A stretch of DNA of 64,000 nt, taken from IMG/VR virus record IMGVR_UViG_3300023109_000014, positions 1 through 64,000 of that record, one strand, 5' to 3'. How positions within the stretch are numbered: position 1 is the stretch's first letter; each line of letters starts with the position of its first letter. The DNA is from a virus. Made by a program: the position numbers and the translations under genes. Under the pieces are notes generated by a model that made no database searches, was not told the origin of the DNA, and saw only the letters and a program-made list of their open reading frames with translations. Positions 40,301-52,300 of the stretch are shown here, in pieces.

Positions 40301-43300
40301 CTAAAGGGGTAGACGTAAACGATCCTTCTATGAAAGGTGGAGCTAATAGAAATTTTGATAAAATCGCAGAGTTTACAGGAAAAAGAAGTTGGAAAAATAA
40401 AGAGATTCATAGCACCTTTGACCAAATTCGAGCTTCTTCAGGCAAGACTCCTTGGGAAACCATAATCAATTCATTCCCGCAATTAAAACAAAGAGTTAAG
40501 CCAGGAATGTCAACCTCGGGAACTTTTCAAATTGGTACTGATGAAATCGAATATAGAAATATTAAATCTTTAAAAACTAAAGTTAATAAATGGGTTAAAG
40601 AAAATGGTATAGAGTCATTTAATAATTGGTCAGAAGCAAATTTAGGCTTTAATACAAAAAACTCAATTTTAAGCGGAACTGCATCTGGCGAATATTTTGC
40701 TATGGATGCATATACAAAAATATTAAAAAAAGGAGACAAGCATTTTAATCGAGATGAAAAAGCTGGCTTTTATTCTCAGGGAACTGTCCCTAATTTTATT
40801 ATTGATAAGAATACTGAAAGATCTATATTGCTTAAACAATGGCAGGGAAAACTTGATCAAGCCAGAACTCTCGCTAAATCAGGAAAACCCAGAGCTCAAA
40901 CAGACCCTCAAATTAGCCAACTGAATGGCGAAGCAAATGGAATATGGAGCCAGATTGTTAAAATGCAATCCCCTCAAAAGCCAAAAACCAAAAACGAAAA
41001 AAGCCACTCTGAAGGTTTGATCCCTAACTTCTCTAGTTATTTAGATGCTGGCAGCAATGTTGATAAAAGTTTTGGAGGAGGGATTGTTCCTAATTTTGTC
41101 AAGGTTGGCGAAACAAATCTAGAGAGAGACCGCCTTTTAAAGCAATGGCAAGGCAAACTTGCACAAGCAAAAACCTTATCTCAATCGGGTAAACCCAGAG
41201 CTCAAATAGATCCTCAAATTAGCCAGCTTAACGCAGAGGCAAATGGGGTATGGAGCCAAATCCAAAGTTTAAAAACTTCAAAAAAAGAAAAAACAGGAAA
41301 ATTAGGAAAAGGTTCTACGCTTAGAAGATCTGAGGGTCTTGTTCCCGCTTTGGCAAAAGGTGGAATACCAAACTTTAGCGAAGATAAGATGCGTGAAGAA
41401 ACGTTAAGTAGGACAATATCGAAAATGTCTGAAGGTTTAGTTCCCAACTTTGCTCTCAAAAGAAATGCTGGACTAAGAAAGTTTTACGATTTTGACGAAA
41501 CTTTAGGAACGTATTCTAAAAACGTTAAATCTAAGGATTTATTTCAAGCGGAGTCAGCAGGGCTTGCGAAACCAACCCCTCTCGCAAAAGAACTTGAGGG
41601 GCAAGCCGTAACTATTTTAACCGCAAGAGCAAAGCAGTCAACTCCATTTATTGAAGAAAAATTAAAGAAGTGGGGTATTAATCCTGAAAAGATTATGACT
41701 ACTGCGGATATGTTTAATAATCTTAAAATTGCTAATGACGGGTCTGGAAAAATTATTAAGGCTCAAGGAGGAAGAATCTCTGGTTATAGAAATTTAAAAC
41801 CTGCCGAGAAAAAAGCTATTCTTCTTGAAAGAATATGGAAAAAACAAGGAGGTCAATACGATTTAATTGATGATGCGATTGAAAACATCGAAGCAATTAA
41901 AAACTTAAGGAATGAAAATATAACTGGCACTCATTATCAATTTAGTGGTCAGCATTCTGGAAGAGGTAGTGGGAATGCCGAAGGTTTAGTTCCCAACTTT
42001 GTTCAATCAGAAAATACTCAAAAAGATCTTGTCCCCAATTTTGCTGCAAAAAGCATGCCTGTTCCTGGTTATTTAGAAAAAGTTTCCAGAGAAATTCAGT
42101 CTGCAGGGGGTAGTGCTCAAATTGTTGGTGGGGCTCCTAGAGATTTTTTAATGGGAAAATTTCCTAAAGATTGGGATGTAGAGGTTTTTGGTTTAGAACA
42201 AGAAAAGTTGCAAAAAATATTGTCTCCATCTTTAACTAAAGAAGGTTTAGTTGGTAAAGATTTTGGAGTATTCAAAGCTAAAAGTGGAGGTCAAGATTTT
42301 GAGTTCTCGATGCCAAGAAGAGAAAAGAAAGTGGGTGTTGGGCATAGAGGTTTTGAGGTTGAAGTAGATCCTAACATGGGGCGTAAAGAAGCTGCACAAA
42401 GAAGAGATTTAACAATCAATTCTATTTCTTACGACCCCCTTACAAAGAAATTTATTGACCCCTTGGGGGGGAGGAAGGATTTACAAGACGGCATCATGAA
42501 GCCTACGTCTCCCAGATTTAAAGAAGACCCTTTGAGAGTGTTAAGATCTATGCAGATGGCTGGAAGGTTTAATCTTTCTGCAGATAAAGAATTGGTCAAC
42601 TATTCTCGAGAAATGACTGGACAATTTAAAGACCTTCCGAAAGAAAGAGTGAGAGAAGAATGGATGAAATGGGCATCTAAATCTACCAATCCAGAAAAAG
42701 GTTTACAATTTTTAAAAGAGTCTGGGTGGATAAAACATTTTCCTGAAATTGATCAATTGCAGGGAGTTCCCCAGTCTCCCAAGCATCACCCTGAAGGAGA
42801 TGTGTTTAATCACACAAAGCTTGTGACGAATGCAATGGCGAATAATAAAAACTGGCAAATGCTTCCAGAGAAAGAGAGGGGTAAATTAATGTTTTCTGCT
42901 TTGACTCATGATTTTGGAAAAGTTACAAATACACAAATAAGTAAAGATGGCGCTATAACTTCTTATGGGCACGAGAAAGCTGGAGTAGCACCAATGAAAA
43001 GTTTCTTGGGTAGGATTATGTCTCAAGGAGAAGCGAGTAAATTATCTAAAGACTTAACGCCTTTTGTTGAAAGACATATGTTTCACTCAAATTTTCCTCA
43101 GAATTTGACGCAGAAATCTATTAATAGGTTGACTAAGGACGTAGGGGACCTAAGCAAGTTTCAAATATTGCTTGAATCTGACATGGGTAAAAATTTATCG
43201 GATGATGTAACTGCCAGAAAATTTACTCAGGTTGACGAAAAAAATATTAATAAGATGAGTTCAATCGCAAAAGAAAGTGGAATATATAAAGAGCCGCCTA

Positions 43301-46300
43301 AGCCGATTGTACAAGGTAGGGATTTGATGCAAGAAAAATTAATAGAACCTGGCCCTCAAATGGGTTCTGTATTAAAACATCTAGAAGAAGCTCAAATAAG
43401 TGGAGAGTTTAAAACTAAAAAAGGGGGAATTGAATATTTTAAAAATAACAAAGAAGATATATTAAAACGTATTAATAAATTTACCCCAAAAGGTAGAATG
43501 TTGAGAGGGAGAGCTAGCGGAGAAGTTCCAGAAAAAATAAATTATTCTCAAGGCTTGGTGCCTAATTTTGCTAGAATACCTTCTATGTTTAACGTTAAGC
43601 AAACTAAAACTGGCAAGGATTACGTAATGCAAAAAGATTTGGAACTTGCTAAGACGCAGTTTCCTGACGCAACTTTTAAACAATGGGGCAAGAATCCAAA
43701 GATGCATTTCATTTCTGGACATAAACCTCAAAATAAAATAACGAAGGACAAGGTATCCTTCGCGTCTAACGTAGACTTGCAGGAGTTCGGTAGCTTTGCC
43801 GCCCAAAAAGGATATCCAGAAGTAATGGGAGCGATTGTTAAGTCAACTCAAGTTAAACAGAATTCTTCAGGTAATAGAAATTATGATCGATTGACATCTT
43901 GGAAAAACAAAAAAGAAGAAGTTCCTAATCAAATAAATATTAAAGATGCCCAATCTCTCTCTACTGAAGACTACAAATCTTTTCCAATGGGTAAAGCTGG
44001 AGCAGATTTAAAAAGATTATATAATCCTGACAGTTTTGATAATGTATCTAATACAATTTTTACTTCTTCAGCACCTCAAAAAGCTCTTGCAAAATCCGCA
44101 GAGAAATTCACTACAAATAAGATAGAAAATTCTGAGGATATATTAAATTTTGTTAAGAAATCTCGTGGGTCAGAATCAATTTCAACCGAACAAATAAATA
44201 AATTATATCAAGAGTTTGCTGAAATGAAAGGTCTTGCAGTTATGTCTGATGGACATGTGCCTAATTTTGCTTCTCCTGCTTTTAATAAATTCATAAAAGA
44301 TAATATACATAATAAAAATTATAAAAATATTTCTGATAAAGTAACTAAATTGAATCTATCTGTTGGCAATGCGTATGGAGTTGGTGGTGATATTCCTCAA
44401 GATGTTAAAATTTTAAATCGTTTAACTTCTCAATTATCTAAAGTAACAAACCCGCTCATGGGTCCAACAGGCAAAGGTTCAAGGGATAGAGTATACGAAT
44501 CAAAAGAATTTGCGCAGAAATTTAACAAAACTGAGTATGACAAAATCTCAAAAGAAATTACAACATTGCAAAAAGAAAAGTTTCAATTAAGTCGCCCATC
44601 AAATCCAGACAAAAATCCAGACAGAGTTAAAAAAATTGAGTCTCAAATTTTAAAGAAAAAAGAGCAGGCAACTAATACGCAATTTTATAAAGCTAAATCT
44701 GAAGCGGTGAAGAAAGAAGATCAAGGAATAGAAAGGTTGTTTCAAGAAAAATTTACCGTCCAAAAAGATCAAATTGTTTCGCCTACAGGTAAAACTGTAT
44801 CAACTAAAGATTTAAATTCTATTGAAGAAGAGTTTAATGAATATATGTTTGCCAAGCAACAAAAAAGAACTAATACAAACGAAGAATTAGTCTTGCCCAA
44901 TTTTTCTGTTACTGCCCCAGAAACAGTCCCAAACTTTGTCAACGTAAAAGCAATGAGAGAGCTTGCAAAAAGAGGTGCAACTGAAGGAGAGAGAGCTGCC
45001 GCTCAAAACATGTTAGCAAAGCATGGGTTTAAGAGTAAAACAATCACATCTAGAAGTTGGCACGATAAAATATTTTTAGAAAATTATATTAAAAATAACG
45101 GTCCTAAGTCTGACCTTGAGATGTTAATTAAGAAAGGTTATGCTGAGAAAGAATTAGTTTCCCTAAAAAAACAATATCAAAATGACCCTCAATCTGTTAA
45201 AATTGCAAATCACGGTATTGTTCCAAGCTTCTCAAAACAAAAAGACCGAATAAGTGAAGCGGATTACGAAACCCAATTGTATAAAGAAAACTTTAAAGAC
45301 TCATCTCAAAAACAAAACGTCAACAATTTTAGCTTTGTCGATGACAGAACAACCTCTTCTTCAGGCTCTCAAAGTTTTGCAGAGGGTATGGTTTCTAAAG
45401 ACGTAAGCTCTAGCAGTTCTTCTGTAGACTCCAAAAGTTTTGCAAGTGGAACTGTTTCCAATATTTCTTCGCAAGAAACTGAAACTTTAGCAACTGGGTT
45501 TATTCCAAACTTTGGTATTCAATCTGACCGAATCAAGGAAGCGAGTCAAGCCTCTCAACTTTACGGACAAAATGTTGGGTATAAAGATACTCAAGTTAAA
45601 AAATTAGAAATTAACGGAAAGAAAGAGAGAGTTGTAGTAAACAATAAAGAAAAATTTTACTCTACTGGTTCAGAAGTTCAAAAAGCTTTTAGCCTCCCTT
45701 TTAAACCTAATGGAGGAATGGTTTTGCCTCCAAAAAATACTAAAGTCGGAAAAGAAAGAAGTAGAGAGTTTAGTAGTTTGGTTAATTCTTTTTCTAGCGG
45801 CGTAACTCCTACTGCCGATTCTTCTCCTCCTACTTTGGCTTATGGAGCTATGCCAAATTTCGCGGTATTCAGAAAATATTCTCCAAACACCTTAAGGAAA
45901 TCCAAGATTAAGGATTATTCTAACGAAGAGTTTTCTTCGATAAGTAGAGCTTTATCGGAATTTAACCTTATGTCTATGGGGTCTAGAGGAGGTTTGATGG
46001 GTCAAAAATTAAAGTCTGAGTCTCGAGCAGAAGGTTTATTTAAGACTAAGACGCAAGAGCAAAAAGATGATTTTAGACAATTTTTTAATTCAAGAGAGTT
46101 TAGAAGCTTAACAAAGAATGTTCAGGAAAAACTTAAAGTTGATTTTCCCGATTTATCCAGGGGTTACGGTTATAACGTTGACCCTTTTGCTGTGAGGCAA
46201 CTCGAGAATGTAAGCGCTGGAACAGTTCCAAATTATGCAAATTTAAGTTTATATAGAGGGCAAAAAAAATCAACTATAGATAAACCCAGCGTTGGTAAAA

Positions 46301-49300
46301 ATATGCCAAGCTTTGGCGGCGCACAAACTCCTCGAGACATTATTAATATAATTCAAAATTTTGTTAAGTCTCACGTCAGCGGCCCTCTCTCTGGAAGAAG
46401 AGATATTGGAGAGTTAGATAATGTTGCTCCGTCTGGCGCTACCTCATTTAGCACTTCAGAAACTGTCGCTAAGAAATTTGCTGGAGGAGGTTTAAATAAG
46501 CCTGCAAAAGATAATATACTTTCCACTCAGGTTCCAGAAAAAAATGTATTTAATAAAAAGAAAATTCTTAAATTATTAAATCGAGGAGCTAATCCAAAAA
46601 AAGGCCAATACCCAGAAGTAGAAAAATTTAAAAAAGCGATGGCTTCTGGACAAATTCAAAAATGGGCAGAGCAAGCTGGGGGACTTTTCTTGAATGTTTC
46701 TGGCAGAAGAAATGATAAGTCTCTTCAGAAATTTAATAAAACGGAATACGGTCGAAAAGAGTATGATTTTTATGATAGACCTATGAGTTCAATTGTGCCT
46801 GAGTCTGATATTGGTTGGAATCCTAGTGGAACTAAACAAATCAGTCCCCACGAGAATGAGGTTATGCAAATTTTTGACGAAGGAATTGTACCTAATTTTT
46901 CTGGAGCAGCTGGTTCTGCAGGCAGGCAAAAAAATAAAGCCTATCAGGACGACCCCGACAATATTATAGATTTAAGGCCGTTTACTACATTTGATTATTC
47001 TTTATTATTTCCCCAAAGAGGTGCTGGAAAATCTAAAGATGAAACATTAAGAGGGAGTGGGCCATATGCAAAAAAATATCAAAGTCAATTTCTTGTTGGT
47101 TGGAATGCAAAAGGAATAAATCCAAAAATCCCTAAAGAAGCTGATAAGATCGCAAAAATAGGAGACGCTGTAGAAAGAGATGTTAAAACTATAGTTAAAG
47201 CTCATTCTGAAAATTTCGTTAGAGCTTTTGGCGAAGAAAAGATTAGAATACAGGATTCGTCTGCAATTGATGGAGTTGTTCAAAAACATTTTAACGAAGG
47301 AACTTTAACGGCGATGGCTGGGAACGCTTTTGAGGCCGCTGCAAATACAGCTTTTAGCAACGTACCTGTAAACGCGGGAGGAGGAGATTTTGATGTTAGA
47401 GGCCCAACCGATCAGTTAAGGAGGTTTTTTAATTGGCCTTCTGCTCACGGATCCGTAGGAGATTTTAAGGCCAACTCTCAGTCGGGAGATATTAAAGCTA
47501 GCATGGCGGACAAGATATTAAAGGAGCTTGATTATAGAGGTTTATTATCTGGACAAGTTGCAAAAGAAAAAGCTGACTTTGATCAGTATGATAAAGATAA
47601 GGCGGCAAAAAACAAAGCAGCTACCATCTCTCGATTTAAAAATGTTCCTGGGTCAAATTCTTTAAGAGGAGGGATTACCCAAAAAGCTCCAAAAGGTTCA
47701 GCACCTTCGGAATCAAACCAGCAACATTCTAAAATCGTCGGCTCTAGTCGATCGGGTCAGGAACAAGAGGATTTCTACTTTTCTCAAGATAAAAACTTAT
47801 CTCTCGGTTGGGTTCCAAACTTTAAAATAAATCAAAATCTTGCGGGAGATTCTGTTCCAAGTTTTATTGATAAACCTAAGGAGCAGTTAAATAATTCGCT
47901 AAAAGTTAAAAGCGAAAAAGTTGACTTGCAAAAATCCCTTAAAGCAAAAAAAGGTACTTCTGTAGATTCTCAGAACGAGCTCAGAAGTCAAAATGTATCT
48001 AACGCTTCGGCGAAAAAGTTTGAGTCAATCATTAATAATCGATTTATTGATTCGCAGGAAAACAAAAAGTTTTCTTCTAGCTCTTTCGCAGATTCCGCTC
48101 AGTCTAAAAGTTTACAATTTTCTCGATCATCCAGCAACCTTTCTTCAGATTTTCTTAATACTCGATCTGAAAATAAAGTTTCGAAAGACGCTTCTGTGGA
48201 TTCGCAAACTTACTCGCAGGGCATGGTGTCGAAAGACGCTTCTGTGGATTCGCAAACTTACTCGCAGGGCATGGTGTCGAAAGATAACCAAGTGCCTTCT
48301 AAATCTTTAGAAGCCTCTAAATTTGATTTGACTACCATACATAGGCTGAGAGATAAATTTTTGTCAAGAGAGGAAGCTGTACAGAAAAATATTTCGCCTA
48401 GTGAGCGTAAGCTTGCGTTGCCTAAAGGTAAAAAGCAAGAAGGCAACTCTGAGTTAATCAATTCAATTTATTCTCACGGCAAAGATTTCTCTGCGGATAG
48501 GTTATCTAATGGTTACATTCCTAACTTTGCAATTAATGCAAATAATTATTCAAAGACTAATGATGCTTTAGGTTCCGCAATTAAAAGAGAAAATCAGGCG
48601 GGAATTCCAATGAATAAAATTAGAGTGGGTCAAAGCAATCGATTGAAAAATGAAAAAAATCCTGGAGGAGTTGGAGTGTTTAATACAATTGATGAACCAA
48701 GAGGTTTAAATCAAGGTATTAGTAGGTCTATATCTCAAGGAATCAATCCTCATAAACATGGCCTTGTTTCTTCTGGTTATGTCCCCCAACAAACAATTAA
48801 CGTTCCTAATTTTGTTGGAAGGTTTATTCCTAAAATGTTTAAAGGCGGAAGTAAGGGGGGTAAAGGTGTTGACGCTCCAATTCCAACTTCGGGTGGAGGT
48901 GGAGGCGGAATGTTAGGGGGTGGCGGAGGCTTAATGAATACTATATTTATGGGGCAAATGATGTTTGGAGGCATAGAAGGTAAAACTGGTACTGCAGGAG
49001 GATATGCGGCAGATGCTACTGGAGACGCTTTGCAGATTGCAGGAATAACATCAATGATCACAGATAAAAAGAAGTGGGTTGCTTTAGCTGCAACAGTTGG
49101 AGCTTTGAATGGAATGCTTGACCAATATTCAAAAAGCTTAAAAATGCAGGGAGAGCAAATCCAGAAGAATATTCAAATTAATGGAAAAGCTATTGAGAGC
49201 GCAACTCAAGTTGTTTCTGCCCAAACAAGACTTAATTCTGCAATAGAATCTGGCAACACAGACAATATATCTAAAGCTATTGAATCCCTCCAAAAAGAAA

Positions 49301-52300
49301 TAGAAAGGTTTCCAACAAATGGAAGCGACGCTATAATTAAACTTCGCAGCGACCTTGTTGGCGCTGGTGGAGATGTAGAGATTATGTCGAAAGCTTTAGA
49401 ATCATTTTCTCAATCTGCTCTTAAGGTTTCTAAATTAGGAGAACTAACAGTTAAAACTCAAGCTGTTAACGAAAATAGAGAAGGTTTAATTTTTGGAATG
49501 GGGCCTTCTCAACTGCCTGAATGGATGGGTGGAGCTAAAGGAGATTTAAAAGAAGAGGGTTCAAATGAAATTAGGCAAATAGGTAGAGAATCTGTGACTA
49601 ACTTAGCGCTTGCAGAAGATCAGGTTTCAGCATTTTCTTCTAAAATTTCAAAAATTGATTTTACAAAAATGTCTCCCGATGATATTAAGTCTACGATTAA
49701 AGAGTTTTCTAGAACTTTAGACGAAGAAACTAGAGTTTTGTTCGATCAGATTGTTGATAATGTTCCTGATGATGCTGTTGTCGATTTTACCATGGGTATT
49801 GGCGAGCAATTAAAGCTAAGAAAATCTTCCATAGAGGCTGGCAAGGCTGTTGGAAAAACATCTCAAGCTCTTGGTAATTTAAAAAGTACAATTGTAAATT
49901 TATCTACAGCTGTCAGCAGAAGTATATCAGAATTAAATTCTAATATTTCTAAAGCTTTTGATATTGCTGAAAACCAATTAAATTCTGAATTGAGTATTAT
50001 GACAGGGATGAATTATATTAGCCCTAAGGAAGCGAATGAAACTAAGGAACAGTTTGAGGTTACAAGAATCGAAAGTGAAGCTGCTGCAGGCACTGAATTT
50101 GAGGTATCTAAATTCGTATCTCAATTAATTAAAGATACGAAACTTGACGATGTAGAGGGTAAGGATGCATCTATTTTTTCTGGAAAACTTGGAAATATTC
50201 TTTCAAAAATGGGAGAGCGAGCAAATCCATTGCAAGACGAAGATCCGAGGTTTATGGCAAATGAAATAGTTTCTGCTATAAGTCAAATGGATCCAGCAGA
50301 CCGAACTCAAGGCGAACAAGAATTATTAGATGCAGTCAAGCAGATTGGGGACAAGGCCGCTTCTCAAATTACTTTATTAAAACAGGCTAACGAATTGGCT
50401 TCTAGACAGCAAACAATGCAGAGCAGAATGAACCTGCAAAATGCTCAAATCGATATGGAGAGAGACGGCGATACGCTATCTCAATTTTCATGGTCTCAAG
50501 GCTTAGAACCTAGAACTCAGCTAGATAAAGATATGCAGACTCGCTCTAGTATGGATATGATTGGTTTACTTGAGCCTTTATTTGGACCTAGTGAAGATCT
50601 GACTAAAATGAAGCAAGACGTAGGCGTTCAAAATGCAATTGGCAATGTACAAAGAATACTTCTTGGAATGGGTATTGAAAACGATGCTGGTTTTGATGCT
50701 GGCGCTAATGAAGATATTAGTATGCAAACAATGATTTCTGAAATGCAAAAAGTTTTAGCTCAAGGAGATTTAAATAAAGGGCAAGAAAAAATCGTAAACT
50801 ACATGGTTGGCCAATTAAAAAAGCAGGAGGCCGCTATTTCTGCAACCCCGCAAAATACAGAAGATCTAAAGAGACAGACTGTTCAGTCTACATCTGATGT
50901 TCTCGGTGTTGATTTAAGCGAAGTTGGTATTGATTTAGAGTCTTTGGATTTTAGTTCCCTCAATGCTATTGCTGATCAACTCGCAGAAGATGGCGTTGAG
51001 ATAAAATATTTATCAAGCATCGAAGAAAATACGAAAGTTATGGCTGCAAAATTAAATGATGCCCAAGGAATTACCAAGGAAGATATAATAAGCGCTATAC
51101 AGAACATACAAATTAAAGATGCTGAAAAAGTAGAGAAAAGAAAGGAAGCTGTTAAGCAAAAAGAAGACACTCGTAGTAAAATACAAGATATTGCTATATC
51201 TGGCGCCGATGTGAAAGTTGAAGGGGGTGCAGATATAAATGTAGGCGGTAGCACTACTATTAACGCTAACCCTCAAAGTTCTCAACCTCCTCAACCGCAA
51301 TTTAATCCATTTGTACCTAACTTTGCAAAAGATGAGTCCAGCAATAATAAACAATCTCCAATGCGAGGTTTTGTGAAATCCCTTAAAAGAGATAACAATA
51401 CTGAAAACAGGGGTTTTGAAAAGTTTGATGGAAAAACTTTTACTGGCGGTAAGGCATTGCAAGTGGCAAATTATTATCCTGGAGCTATCGACTCAATCTA
51501 TAGAGAAGTTGACGTTTTGGAAAATAGAGGTGTGCAGAATGCTATTAGCAAAATACAGTTAACTGTTCCATCTACATCTAACTCGACCACAAAATATCAA
51601 GGCCCAGTAGTTACAAATATGATGGACGAAGGAAGCGTTTCTGCCCAAAGCTATTTGAATAAAATTAACAACGTACATAATTTAAAACATTCTGATTCAA
51701 ATTTTAGTATTGCTGGCGCAGTTCCTAATTTTGCATCCTCTTCTCAGTCTCGCGGTTCAGTTAATGCTTCTGTGAGAAATGTTAATGCTAAATCAATTGC
51801 AAATAATATTTCAAGAATAAATCAAAAAAGTGATTGGAAGATGGCAAGAGGGGAAGAGAGCGCTGGAAAAACTTATTCTTCTGGAGCTGCATTAAGGGTT
51901 GCGAATTATTACCCAGAAACAAAAGAAATGTTAGACCAGGAAATTTCAATTCTTAAAAGTAGGGGTATAGATAGCCCATTAAGCCAAGTTCAGTTAACTG
52001 TTCCAGACGAAAACACTACAACTTTTCAAAATAAGAATACATTAGATCCTACAATATCGAATCGATTTGATGATGGTTCTGTATCAATATCAAATTATAC
52101 AAAAAAAATTAGGAACGCTCACAAGGTAGGGTTGCTGACTCCCCAGAAACCAGCAAGCGTCGGAGAGCATGCTCGTGAAAGGGCAAAAAATTTAGTTAAT
52201 AACGAACAAGCTTTAAGGAATCAGCTGCACGAAAACATTCTTAAGAAAAGAAAATCCGTTGTTCTCTCCGAGGAGTTAAAATCCAGAAATGAAAGTATAG

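Noticed and set aside
42049-43500. CCA enzyme considered as a separate gene or an assembly join
   Set aside because: The frame continues without stop on both sides, and PNF motifs flank it as they flank the other modules, so an in-frame domain is the better reading.
41440-46899. Cargo domains considered as inteins
   Set aside because: No Cys/Ser at the N-terminal splice position, no HN-Cys/Ser/Thr at the C-terminal one, and the enzymes are unrelated to homing endonucleases of inteins.
48181-48276. Direct repeat considered as a CRISPR remnant
   Set aside because: Only two tandem copies without spacers, within a coding frame and in phase with it.
47993-48310. Alternative plus-strand frame of 105 codons over the 48-bp repeat
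   Set aside because: It mirrors the tandem repeat in another frame and is basic low-complexity sequence; the main frame is clearly the coding one.
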